A stretch of 64,000 nt of DNA from Clytia hemisphaerica (lineage: Eukaryota > Cnidaria > Hydrozoa > Leptothecata > Clytiidae): assembly GCA_902728285.1 (NCBI GenBank), contig CACVBU010000362.1, positions 1,655,540 through 1,719,539 of the forward strand, written 5' to 3'. Both the position numbers and the translations under genes were made by a program. Shown here piece by piece: positions 23,501-35,459 of this stretch. Positions within the stretch are counted from its first letter, which is position 1; every line of letters begins with the position of its first letter. Under the pieces are notes generated by a model that was not told where the DNA came from, made no database searches, and saw nothing but the letters and a program-made list of their open reading frames with translations.

Positions 23501-26500
23501 AAAAATCAAAAATTTTGAAAAATGAAAAAAACAACCCCCCAGATATTCACCCAAGGAACAAGTGTGCAAAATTTCAGCCAAATCCGACCATTTTTGAAGT
23601 CTCCAGGCTGCCCCAAAGTTTTAGCCTCGTTTTGGCGAAAACTCGTCCCCAGGCCCCAAAAATCAAAAATTTTGAAAAATGAAAAAAACACCCCCAGATA
23701 TTCACCCAAGGAACAAGTGTGCAAAATTTCAGCCAAATCCGACCATTTTTGAAGTCTCCAGGCTGCCCCAAAGTTTTAGCCTCATTTTGGCAAAAACTCG
23801 TCCCCAGGCCCCAAAAATCAAAAATTTTGAAAAATGAAAAAAACACCCCCAGATATTCACCCAAGGAACAAGTGTGCCAAATTTCAGCCAAATCGAACAA
23901 TTTTTGAAGTCTCCAGGCTGCCCCAAAGTTTTGGGACATACACACACACACACAGACACACACACAGACACACATTCTCAGATTCTAACTCAACTGAAGT
24001 TGAGAATACAGTTAATAAGCATGTATCAAACCTTATCTATTCGCAAGGAATAAAAAGGTTGATAGTTGAAATATTGTGCTCTGCAATAAGAATATGAAAA
24101 AGGTAAGTTCAAATCAAATTGCATCAAGTCGGATAAAGGTACCATTATAACAAAAATGCATTATCTTACATGTGCAATTTTAACTCCTGTTAAGAAGTTT
24201 GCACTTCCTTTTGGTTGAACATTGTGAAGTTTGGATAGTATACGTCCAACGTCTGTAGTCAAAGTTACAAGAACTTCCAAACTAAAATTGAAAAGAATTG
24301 AACAATTTACCAAATACTTTGCAAAAATTATAATAAATTACATATATTACACAAATAAAAATAGTTAGCTTCACAAACAAACTATCACTTGAATTGAACA
24401 GGATTAACCTAATATTAATTTCCAATAAAAAAGTCAATATCTTAATTAATATGTTAAAGCTTCAAATATTATTCAACTTGTCCATACAAATCCTCCTACA
24501 CACTGAGCACATTTTTGTAGTTGCTGATGAGCCATTCCAAGGAGTACCATAACATGGCTATTTATTGCATCTTACACAACCATTATGTACAACAAAAATT
24601 ATTCCTCTATCCAAAACATACCTAGCAGAAGTCATAAGTGCAACATTATTTTCTGGGTTCTGTCTTGTTTTTGCATGGCAAATAACACTAACAGCATCTT
24701 GTTGCGCAGAAATTCTTGTTGGCATAAAATCCCCATTCCTCATCCACTCACTGTTATCCACACTGTATGAAAGACAAAAGAAAGATGAAAATGACATCTA
24801 TAATGTTATGTTAACAATCATAGCCAAGCCTTGTTTTGACTTTTTTTCTCTATACAAAGACTGATCCAGATTACTTTCTGTAAATACAGCTTTCCCAAAC
24901 ATTTTTTGTAGCCCTCCACTATCTAGTATCAGGAGATAAACACACCCTTAGGATATATTTTTTTTCTTAGGGTTGTTAAATTTTTTCGAACTCTTTCTAA
25001 AAGTTTAGTATGTTGTCATTCTGTAAATTGGGCTCATAACAACAAGCCTAATCTGTCAAAAATATAGTTTCAATGAGTGATTCCTACCTTTCTTTAATTC
25101 CTATTTCTAAAGAAGCGTGAGAGTATTAGATTTGGGTTGTCCACAAATAATATTCAAAAGCTGTTAAAAGCTAAAACCCTTCTATCTTCCCTATTACAGC
25201 CAAAACCTAATACCCAGATGAAATCAATCGTACAATTTCGAACGAAAAGCGCAATTGAAACCAATAGAATATAATCCAACGGGATTGAATAATTACAATC
25301 CGATTGTCGAACGCAATCAAATCTCAATTGAACGGCCGATTCCTGGGTAATATTTGATTGTGTTGGATTGTGTTTGAATAACGTTCGATAGATTTTTAAT
25401 TACAGTCCATTGATCTTTCAATCTGTTCAATTACAAATATGTTCCATAAGTTTGATTGCAATTAAATTGGCTCACTCCTTTAGAGTGGGAAAACCAGATA
25501 CAAGCAAGCGCATGAGTACTGTATACTATGGGAATAAAGTAAGCAAATACAATTGAATGTAATCGAAGCAATGAAACAGCAGATCCTGGGTTATATTTGA
25601 CTGCGATTCAATTGCAGTTGACAATCAAATTGCAATTATTCTATTGCTTTCAATTGATTCAGCATTTGATTCTTTCAATTGACAACGTTTAGACATACCT
25701 CTCAAGACTTTTCCAAATTTCAATAAATGATATTATTAAATATGATGCGGGTTAACCACCAACCCTAGTTTTTGGTGCATATGGCTTGTGTGAGGGCAGA
25801 CATATTAATGCAAGCTAGTATTGGGCTGTTTCTTATTTTCAACTCTTAGACAAAAGCAGGAGTTTGATGTGAGAGTGTCACAAAAAAATCTTTCTTTTTG
25901 ATGAAAGCAAACAACTTTTATTTGAGTGGATGTTACTTTTAAAATAACCACCACATGGTTGGGTTAATTCTGACTTTAGTGGTTTTAAGCTAAAGCTCAA
26001 ATTTTTGCTTTTTCTGAAGTACAAAAGGTAATAGTTAGTCTATTGAGTTAGAGTAAAAGGGGAACCTTTTATCAAGAAGATATGGGCAAGAAAGACACTT
26101 TTTAGCAGAAATTAGATTTACTTACAATACACCTATGGACCCTTAACAGGATTTGAGGAAAATTGTTTCTCAGTAAGCAGCATTCTTAGCCTACATCTAA
26201 ATCAAACCAAGCAAATCCCTGCCAAAACCCTAGTAAACCAAATGACAAAAAATAAGATTTGCAATAATTTTGACACATTTACAGGTCTAAAAAGGCCAAA
26301 AAATGTAATTTTTCTCTAATTTCTGCATGTATTGCAAATCAGTACCCCCAGGGAGTTTAGGCAATTTTGGATTTCTGACATTAAAAATTGCAAAGAATGT
26401 CTTTTTGAAAATATGATCTCTTTTAAGGTGTTTTTGCATTTTTTTGCTGTTTTTACGCCATTTTAAGGATAAATTTTTCAGCAAACGCCCAAATTAAATT

Positions 26501-29500
26501 CCTGCCAAATTTAGTTTTTTCGTCCATCTGCCAAATTAAATTCCCTTTAAAAAACTTTTTCGGCCATCCGTCCAAAATTAATTCCCGCCAAAATTTCTTC
26601 CTTTTAGGTACATCTTGAATTTTTGACTTTGCTCTAAAAATGATTGTTGACACCCTACCCTGACATCACACAAAATCAGCCTATTCGGCCAATATAGGCA
26701 TAATTTTTGCATATCAATTTGGGAAATAGCGGAATTTTGCAGCTCTCGCTGTCATTCTCTATGCAACTTGCCAAGCTGATATAATTCAATATATGAAATG
26801 GAAAAGCAAAAAGACATTTTCCTAAATGCTAAGAGCGCAATGACCTATTTCCCTGTCCTATCTTTCACTTTACCTTGTTTCTTTGGACTTTTTGAGACTA
26901 AGTTTCTCATTTCTGAATGAGTTGCGGGAATTGTAAAATCTCTTAATCATAAAGGATGTCAACATCAGACCTACTTACGGTATGCATGACATCACTTTTA
27001 TGATATAAAGATATAGCTGCATTTTACAACCTGTAAATTTTGTAAATCAGGTTTTTTATTTAACTTTGTAATTTAATGACCAGCTGCCAGGCCATTCATT
27101 TGAGGGCTATGCATGTTTCCCTCTACTGATGCAAGTTACCCAACTTCACGGTAGAGTAGAGCTGAGAGCGGGAACATTTCTTTTGAAATTTTACTGCTTT
27201 GTTTGGTTAAGCTAATGAAAGTTACCCGATCTCATGGTACATTTTACAACATGCGAATTTTGTAAATCAGGTTTCTTTTGATTTAACTTTATATTTTAAT
27301 GATCAGCCAGGTTATTCATTTAACTTAATTTAAGTTAAACTTTTTGAAAATATGATCTCTTTTAAGGTGTTTTTGCATTTTTTTTGCTGTTTTTACGCCA
27401 TTTTAAGGATAAATTTTTCAGCAAACGCCAAATTAAATTCCTGCCAAATTTAGTTTTTTCGTCCATCTGCCAAATTAAATTCCCTTTTAAAAACTTTTTC
27501 GGCCATCCGCCAAAATTAATTCCCGCCAAAATTTCTTCCTTTTAGGTACATCTTGAATTTTTGACTTTGCTCTAAAAATGATTGTTGACACCCTACCCTG
27601 ACATCACACTAAATCAGCCTATTCGACCAATATAGGCATAATTTTTGCATATCAATTTGGGAAATAGCAGAATTTTGCAGCTCTCGCTGTCATTCTCTAT
27701 GCAACTTGTCAAGCTGATATTTTATAAATCAGGTTTCTTTTGATTTAACTTTATATTTTAATGATCAGCCAGGTCATTCATTTGAGGGCTATGCATGTTC
27801 AATCTTAGCCTCCACTGATACAAGTTACTCGATCTAATGGTACCACCTGAATTATGGAATGGCGGATAGGGAAAATTATTGAGGAAACAAATTGCCTGTC
27901 GCGCTTGAGCATTTAGTGAGATCTTGTGAAAAGGTCTATTATCAGCACATATGGAAAACTTCTCCCAAATCTCCAGGAAAGATTTTAAAGATTTTCCATT
28001 TTGAAAATAAAAATATCCCTGGCTTGGAATACAGTGAATGGTCCTAAATCCAACAGCCCTGCCTAAATTCGACTTTTAAAGTAGGCTTTTAAATTGAAAT
28101 ATGAAAAAAATCCGTAGTGGAACACACACGAATGTCTGGAACAAAGAAGACCATATAGACCTTTTTTTAAAGAGGCAGCCATGTTGAATAATTATGTACT
28201 CCAGCATAAAAACAATGATACAGCCATGCATAATTTTTAAAATATGTATGATACAGTAATTATGCATGGCTGTATCATTGTTTTTATGCTGGAGTACATA
28301 ATTATTCAACATGGCTGCCTCTTTAAAAAAAGGTATATTAGTGGCAAAACGATGGAGCGTTTGATGCCACTTCGTGCTGCAGGTTACACACTCGCTATTT
28401 GTTAATCCAATTGGGCGATAGTGGCAGTTAGGCGGTGGGCGTTCTCTAATTCTCCAATCGGTGGCGTCCGGTCATTTTGAATGAAAACAAAAAAATTAAA
28501 AAGGGCTCGCTATCAGTGAAAGTTATCGTGACATGTTATGATTGAGTATGATTGATAAACTTGGTGGAGTTATCGAAACAAATTTGTTGTCAAAGAGATT
28601 CAACAGTAAGTGAAAATACAGGCCAGATATCAACAGTCCCATCATGTTTCGTCCCAAGTTTAGCAACTCCAGAAGTAGCTGGAAGTAGGGAGGTCAGGGC
28701 AAAATTTCAAACTCATCTAATCACTTTGAAAATAAGTCCATTTGAAAAAGGGTAAAAAATGCAAGAAAATGAGGGGTCATAGACCTCTCAGAAAAAAGCG
28801 GTTCCGAAGATATGCCATTTTTTGTGGCTTAAAAAACAGCTCTTTCGGTAACAAATGGCTTAGGCTAAATGGGTAAGAGCTGACGGCACCAAAAACAGTG
28901 AAAAAATCACTTTTTCAGATTCAAAATTTAATATCTTTTCAACGGCTTATTCAATTGTTCTGAAATTTTCAGGAGAGTTAAACATGGATGTAAGCTTCCA
29001 AGTTTTGAAAAAAAGTAAAAAATCATTCTCTCGAAAATGTGTATTTTACAGACCCACCAGCTAATTCAAAGATCAAAGTAAAAATTTGATCAAAAACAGG
29101 TGTTCCTGGAGTCCGATTGGCTTGAAATCTTGCACACATGCTTGGATTCATGAAACTAGTCAAAATCTGAAATTAAAAAAGTTTTGGAATATCTGGCGGT
29201 ATTTTACAGACCGGTCTGTAAATTACACATTTTGATAAAAAAAGTGATCCTGTCGTCCAATTTACCTGAAATTTCGCACACAAGCTGGGATTCTTAAAAC
29301 AAGTCAAAATCTGAATTTTCAAAATTTTCGGAATATCTGGCGGTATTTTACAGACAGGTCTGTAAATTATTACAGACAGGTCTGTAAATTACACATTCTG
29401 GTCCAAAAAAGGGGATCCCGTGGTCCGATTTACCTGAAATTTTGCACACAAGCTGGGATTCATGAAAATAGTCTGAAAAGTTTTCAAAATTGTCTGAATA

Positions 29501-32500
29501 TCTGGCAGTATTTTACAGACCGGTCTTTCTACACAATTCAATTTGTTAATCTAGCATGTACCTAAATGCGCAAATTTTGCACACAAGCCACAATTCATTT
29601 AAGTCAAAATCGAAAACCTGAAAACAGTCCCAACTTTATGAGATTTTATGAGATTTCCAAAACTATGCCATTAGTTAACAACAAGTTTTTCCCACTTTCT
29701 TGAAAAAAAAATTTGCAAAGCAGATTCATTGAGATTTTCTTTTCTAGAAAAATTTCCTTGCAGAGAGGTCCAAAAAAATTTGAAACTGGCAACTCCTGAT
29801 ACAAAATTTCTACAGGTTGATTAAGTTCGGAGAAGTTTTACTTCTTTGAAATGAAAGTTTTCATTTTCCTATGAAAATTTGAGGGCTTTCCTATTTTGGT
29901 AGAAGAAACGTTTGTCTCAGGAGGACACAAAAGTGTCAAGGCAGTAGCAAGAGATTGGGAATTTAGAGAAGATTTATCAAGAAAATAAATAAGCTGAGAC
30001 AAATCATTTTATGTTACTTTGTTGGAGCTAACATCCCAAAAATCTGTAATTTTTTTTTGCATAAAAAATTTCTGAAAGCTGAGATTCAGTTGTTTGTTTA
30101 TATTTTCTGCCATTTTGAGAAAAAAAAAGACCAATCAAAAGGCAGTTCGAACGTCAAATGACGTCACATACAAATCAAAAAAATTGAAAAAGTTAATGAG
30201 AAAATTTGTCTTACCATACCATAGAAAACTGGCTCATACGTTTGAGCAGAACAAGTTTTGGAAAAACAAATTATATAGCTGAATAGCAGAAGCATTCAGC
30301 TTTGATTTGATACCACGCACTAGCAGGCCTCCCAGCCTCAATTATGTAAAATAAAACAGAAATAACGGACAAAAAAATTCAAAAATACAGGAAAATACAG
30401 GACAAATCGTATAAAAAAAACGGGATTTTCCAATTCTTTCAATCAAAACACAGGAATTTCTCAGCACTTTCATGTATAAAATAGCACTAAAAAATCGGTA
30501 AATCAATATACTATAATAGTAAAACTAGTAGTGAAAGATATTAACAAGAACTTGGTTGGAGTTTCATTGAGGAAGATCTTTTTTATAAGAACAATTTTTT
30601 TAAGATCAAGGCTAGGCTCCAAAAAAACAAAAATAAGAGCAACTAAAGAGCTACGCCTGAAATGACTGAATCTTAAGCAGTGAGAACGGGGTAAAAAGCC
30701 AAAAATATTAAAAAGTATCAAAGTACCATCGCGTAAATGAGGCGAAATAGAACAAACAAATCAGAATAAAATGTGACAGTTCTAGAGTATATTCAGGCTA
30801 GTCTTACTTTACCTAAAACCTGACAACAAATATCAACTAAAAAAGCAAATACATACAAACAAAATAACGACGAGAAGAAGAGTTCAGACAGTTCAAATCT
30901 TCATCTTTTTCTCTACTTCACTCAATTCCCATGGCTCGCACCCCCCCCCCCGCCTGAGCGGGGGGAGCTACACCTAAAATTTGCCATATAAGAGGTGGGA
31001 GCTGCTTGTTTTTCCTGACAGGCGGGGGGAGCTCTATCTTGGGGGGGGGGCCTGCATTAGTTTATGTAATTCTGGGGGCTAAATAACACTTCCTAAATAT
31101 TTTTCTTTACTGTTGGTTTTTAATTTCTCTAAACCTTTATGTTTTCATGCAAAGTGTGAACCCTTTAAGTGCCAATGTCGTATATATCAGACATGGGCTA
31201 TGTAGGAGGGCGAAGCCAAATTTGGCCCTGAGAAACTTAATTCTGTCCTCCAGCGAATTAGTTTGAAGTTCTACCACTCGGCACCTTTCTATCATTCAGT
31301 CAGGTCCGCGCCTAAATCGGGCGGCGCCAAAGGCGTCTAAAAGAAAGAGGAGACTCTAAGCTATCCAACGGACTATAAACGAGCTTCTAACTCCTTCTAG
31401 ATCTGGAGATATAAGCCTTTAAAGTTTGAACTAGCGATTTTCTTTAAAAAACTTAGCAAAAAAATGACCGTGGCACTTAAAGGGTTAAAATGCAAAAATG
31501 AAGACATTCTATTGCATTCTCTAAAAGTGTACACACATGTAAATAGAGCTTTGTGAATGCCATAAAATTTTTCCCCTATACTGGGACCTAAAATTTTATC
31601 AGGCTGGGGGGACCTTGTTCTCAGGGGGGACCTAAATTTGGCGGGGGGACCTAGAACCCCAGTCGGAGCCATGATTCCAATGAAAGTTCTGCTTTTCTTT
31701 TCAATCCCATACTTATTTTAGTTTGAGCACTGATTAGTTTATCTCTGTTTATGTTCTTAGTTTTAGTGATAGCTTCTAACTCTATGTTTCCTTCCTCAAT
31801 TGTTCTTTTGGCAGTTTGCATACTTGTTAGTTCTTCTGAACCTTCTCTTGTTCCCTTTTCCTGGTTTTTGTTTCTTCCTCTTCTTTTCTCTTTTCGCTGA
31901 GATAATACTGATATATGGAATGCGCAGACTCACATCACCTTCTCAATTCCTTTGTAACTTCAACCTTGTTACAACCTCCATTCTCGATAATAAAATCCTT
32001 GACAAATCTTAAAGCTTCAAGAGTATCTGTTTGCAATGAGAATCCATGGACTGCTAAGATTGCCTTGTTAATTGAAAATCCTCTCTCTGGCTCAGCATTT
32101 CCATGAGGAAGTTCTCCACTTCCATTACTTGCACTGAAGCTTTGATTTGGATCTACAGAATGAAGAGCTTCAATAACTTCTGCATTTTAATTCTTGCTGC
32201 TTGTCTGACAAAGTAGGGCTAGTAACAGTTTTCTTGAGAGTAAATGTTGAAGAAAACGCTTTCTGTCCTTTCATCAACTCTCTAAGTTCTTAACATGCGT
32301 TGCAGTCTGACTGTGCTGTTTTTAATATCTGAAATTCCACCATTGCTACATTTGAAAGCTTTATTAAAAATAAATACTACATCTAGCTGAGTGCTTATCC
32401 TCCTTCACTTGACCTAGCCAGTCATGACTTTCCTCCCATGATTTATTATACTTTGTTCTAGTTATTTCTTTTTAGTAAACTAAAAAACAAGCAAAGGCTA

Positions 32501-35459
32501 TAGAAAGACTGTTTAAAATTTAATGGTAAATGAGTAGTGAACTGTGTTAACCGTTTATAAACCTGAAAGACATTCCAATGTAACAATGCAGAGATTTGTG
32601 ACAGGCTTCATTGATTTTAAAACTTTGGCTAAAGCGGGTCTGAAAATACAGGAAAATACAGGTATATTTGTTTTGATGAAATACAGGAAAAAACAGGAAA
32701 AAAATAGGAAAATATCAGAATACAGGAAATACAGGAAATACAGGACGGCTGGGAGGCCTGCACTAGTAAAAATGTTGTGAAATTCCTTTTTTCACGCGTA
32801 GATTCAAAACAAACTTGAATCACGAGGGAAGACTATAGTGAAAAAATTATACGGCTAACGATTTTTGCTCAATTGTTATAACCTTTTGAAAAAGGCCTAT
32901 GTTTTGAAACGTCGGTGCCAGTTTCCGTGTCCGTCAAAAATGGTAGGCAGTCGGGTGTTTAAGATAAAAACTGCAATTATTGCTCTTTTCAGAAATTATT
33001 GCCGAAAACGGCAATTTTTTAACGAAGAAATGCTGAATCAGCAAAATGTGTTGTCCTTTTAAGGGCAAAGATGTCAGAGGTGTTTGAAAATAGTAAAATT
33101 GCATCGAGAAAAAGGTTTTTCGGATTTTTAAAAGTGATTTTTTTCAATTTTTCGTTGCTCAATAACATGAAAAGTTCTAAAATAATAAGTTAAAAGATCC
33201 TGCATCGATGCCGAAACACAGCCAGAAAGAGATAACAAAACCCCCGTTGTAAATTTGTTTACATATGACTCGATTTTGCTATCTGCATTTCCAACAAAAA
33301 CCAGTTGAAAACAAAACTAAGCGACAATAAGCGAGGCACAGTGGGCCTACGTCAAATACCACGTGTTCAATAATAAAATCAACTTTTATTTGCAAAAACG
33401 GCAATAATTGCCGAAAACGGCAATTTTCATTTATTTACTTTTTTATTTTTCTGCTGATTCAGCATTTCATCGTTAAAAAAATTGCCGTTTTCGGCAATAA
33501 TTTCCGAAAAGAGCAATAATTGCAGTTTTTATCTTAAACACCCGACTGGTAGGTGGGTTGCGATTATCGGACGATTGTGACTCAAGGAAGCAACGAAAAC
33601 GGCTTGTTTTTTTTTTAGAAGACAGATTAAGAAATTCTCTATACTTAAAAAAAAAGGTTTCTGAATATCTTTTTTCAAAGGTGAGATATTTATCTCCAAA
33701 CTTCTTTTTTACGAAAATCGGGAATTGTTACCGCTCCGCACGCGACCTCTCAGCCTCCCTACCAGAAGATTTTTAAGTTTGAATTTTTTTTTTCAAAACC
33801 TATCTTCTCGAGCTTTGAAACAGAAAGAAAATGAGAGGTCATAGGCCTCCAGAGGATAAGTGGTTGTAAAGACATTCAAATTTTAGTGTCAAAAACGTTC
33901 GGCACTTTACCAATTTGCCGTCTAGCCTGAGTAGCAACTCCAGAAGATTTTTCAAATTTTAATTTTTTTTTCAAAATCTATCCTATCTTGTAGAGCTTTG
34001 AAAAAGAAAGAAAATGAGGGGTCATAGGCCTCCAGAGGATAAGTGGTTGTAAAGATATTCAAATTTTAGTGTCAAAAATTTGACTAAAAATGTCAAAAAA
34101 AAGGTTAGGAAAATAGCTTGGAAAAATTCGAAAAATGTGTCAAAAAAGAAAAAAAATAAATTTTCCAGTCATGCTTCTTAAATTTTGCATATCTCTTTTT
34201 CTACTGTAGCTAGAGACCTCAAATTTGGAGGGAGAATTCTTTGATGGTGTTAAAATATTATTATATAAAAATATTTGTAAAATATTTTAGTATATTTATC
34301 AAAATAACGAAAGATATATTTTTTTGAAAAAAGAAGACATTGCATTTTTTATTTTTGTTCTTGAAGAAAATAGCTTGGAAAAGGTTGAAATGAGTCAAAA
34401 AAGGTGGTAGGACCCATTTTCAAGGGGTCTCTGGAAATGGAGGAACAAAAACTTATGAGTAAAGAATAAGTTTTTCTGAAAGGAGAAACCCCAAATGAAA
34501 AGAAAATCCATTTCGGCAGAAATAAAAACTTTTTTTTGGGACATTCCCATGCTAAAGAAGCAAAAAAAAAGTTAAAAAAACTAGATGAAAATGAAAGAAC
34601 TAGAATTAGCGATTGTGATTTTTGAATTCCTCACCCTTTTTCTGATAAACATACAAAGTTTCAGCCTTCAAACATATTTTCCTCCGTTTCCAGACACATT
34701 TATTCATTGAAAGTTGCAAAATGTTTTTCTCCCGTCGGCAAACAATTTTCAAAATGTTGCAAAACGTTCGGCATTTTACCAATTTGCCGTCTAGCCCGTG
34801 TCCACAGTGTTATATACCGCTGGAAAGCTAAGATCACGGGCTTTCATTTAGTAAAAACCGGAACGCTTTAGCATACATAGAAACAAAGTTCCAAGGGTTC
34901 AAAGTTCACGGAAAAATGAAACATTTGGTTTGACGTCAACGAATGTTGCATGACTTCTGGAGTCGCTAGCCTGAGTCCGCAGTGTTGTATATACTGGTGG
35001 AAAGCTAATATCACGGGCTTTCTTTTAGTAAAAACCGGAATGCTTTAGCATACATAGAAAAAAGTTCAAAGGGTTGAAAGTTCACGGAAAAATGAAACAT
35101 TTGGTTTGACGTCAACGATAGTTGCGTGACTTCTGGAGTCGCTAGACTCAATTCTATTCAATTTTCGAGAGTCGGGCGGGCGACGCAAAACGAAGATATT
35201 TGTGATTGCCGCCAAGTCCACAGAAAATTTCCACATGAAATCCAACAATGGCTTTTCCATTCCTGTATTTTGGTATACAATTCAAAGGAATGATGGAAAG
35301 GAGGCAAAAAGGTCTATTATTTTTGTAAACTCTCTGTATTGCGCCAGAAAGACTTTTTTGGGAGTAGCTCCTCTTCTCCTACATTTTGGTGAGGCAAGGT
35401 GGGGATGAGGAAATGTTATAAAAGCTCTCTTACCATACAATAGTTGATTCGAGGACCAT
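17528..35459 (-). CDS. PSMD4: 26S proteasome non-ATPase regulatory subunit 4 (Rpn10), ubiquitin receptor
   Basis: Ten coding exons: 35434-35459, 24622-24762, 24170-24281, 21350-21436, 20569-20637, 20304-20365, 19911-20064, 19490-19651, 18973-19095 and 17528-17731. They total 1140 nt, 379 residues, all in phase; human PSMD4 is close to this length. The first exon encodes MVLESTIV and half of Cys9. The VWA domain (about 2-188) contains [33 protein letters not shown] and [13 protein letters not shown]1 lies near 212-230 ([14 protein letters not shown]), UIM2 near 279-297 ([13 protein letters not shown]), and a KKEED tail ends the protein. It docks in the 19S particle and captures polyubiquitin chains. 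Intron 1 is 10.7 kb and transposon-filled. The gene shares a promoter with DENND10. Confidence 0.95.
18350..18441. repeat. Hairpin with a perfect 17-bp core stem
   Basis: CAGTTTGATTATTAGCC is followed after six bases by its reverse complement. Outer arms (TCTGCCC with GGGCAGA, TTGTTGT with ACAACAA) extend it imperfectly. It lies in the last PSMD4 intron. Confidence 0.75.
18559..18816 (-). mobile_element. tRNA-derived SINE with target-site duplication
   Basis: Read on the minus strand it starts GGCAAACCGTGG. An A-box-like GGTACAGTGGTAGAGC and a B-box-like GGGTTTAACCCCC follow, then a 180-bp body and an ACTTACTTAC tail. Both sides carry the 8-bp duplication AAAATCTA (18551-18558 and 18817-18824). 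It sits in the last intron of PSMD4. The head resembles a Cys-type tRNA. Confidence 0.8.
21965..22317. mobile_element. TA-target MITE of the CACGTTTT family
   Basis: It starts TACACGTTTTTTATAAGAAT and ends ATTCTTATTAAAAAAAAACG then TGTA. Internal TTCTTA motifs recur. It lies in PSMD4 intron 3. Confidence 0.75.
22840..24010. mobile_element. Element built around a 155-bp tandem array
   Basis: About 6.6 units of 155-158 bp start at 22914, 23070, 23225, 23383, 23539, 23694 and 23849, each with CCAGATATT and GGAACAAGTGTGC. They are followed by a CA/CAGA microsatellite (23939-23973). The outer sequences CTCAACTTCAGT and ACTGAAGTTGAG are inverted. The open frames across the array (both strands) are by-products of the repeat. 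Confidence 0.75.
26401..26781. repeat. 381-bp direct duplication, copy 1
   Basis: Nearly identical to 27340-27720 by eye, starting CTTTTTGAAAATATGATCTC. Confidence 0.85.
27340..27720. repeat. 381-bp direct duplication, copy 2
   Basis: It pairs with 26401-26781. Three copies of an 85-bp segment (AAATCAGGTTTCTTTTGATT) lie around it at about 27040, 27250 and 27725. Confidence 0.85.
28159..28334. repeat. Near-perfect 176-bp hairpin
   Basis: Arms of about 77 bp, from ACCTTTTTTTAAAGAGGCAG to GCATAATT, are exact inverted copies by eye. The loop is about 22 nt. Flanks are AT-rich (TATA on both sides). It may be a young MITE or a source of hairpin RNA. Confidence 0.85.
29040..29530. repeat. Tandem array of about 145-165 bp units
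   Basis: Each unit carries ATCTGGCGGTATTTTACAGA followed by the CCGGTCTGT half of a palindrome, and a shared GAAATTTTGCACACAAGC segment. Confidence 0.7.
30324..32760 (-). mobile_element. Degenerate hAT transposon
   Basis: Perfect 14-bp inverted ends (CAGGCCTCCCAGCC) are bounded by a CACTAG duplication (318-323 of the 30k block and 32761-32766). ATACAGGAAA motifs cluster inside both ends, like subterminal transposase-binding repeats. A C-terminal transposase remnant lies at 31935-32190. Confidence 0.8.
31935..32190 (-). pseudogene. hAT transposase C-terminal (dimerisation) remnant
   Basis: The minus-strand frame reads [16 protein letters not shown], which matches the hAT dimerisation motif (NADVER-FS-K). 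It continues about 40 residues to a TGA at 31935. Coding-like sequence further upstream (32200-32330) is broken by a stop and a frame change. Confidence 0.7.
32948..33548. mobile_element. 601-bp foldback MITE, copy 1
   Basis: It starts CAGTCGGGTGTTTAAG and ends CTTAAACACCCGACTG. The inverted arms exceed 90 bp and contain ATTGCCGAAAACGGCAAT palindromes. Flanks share GTAGG. Confidence 0.85.
34790..35146. repeat. 175-bp tandem duplication
   Basis: Two adjacent units contain GAAAGCTAA, ATCACGGGCTTTC and GAAACATTTGGTTTGACGTC. The following 75 bp (GAGTCGGGCGGGCGACGC and neighbours) recurs at 42780-42860. Confidence 0.75.

Larger units (their letters stand above)
24763..35433. other. PSMD4 intron 1 (10.7 kb), repeat-filled
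   Basis: It contains CAATTG-rich DNA (25240-25690), a 381-bp direct duplication, a 176-bp hairpin, a tandem array with ACAGACCGGTCTGT palindromes, a degenerate hAT transposon, a 601-bp foldback and amplified segments at 33780-35230. I find no host coding exon. Confidence 0.7.

Noticed and set aside
23251-23975. Several overlapping frames with repeated [11 protein letters not shown]-like peptides
   Set aside because: They are translations of the 155-bp tandem repeat on both strands.
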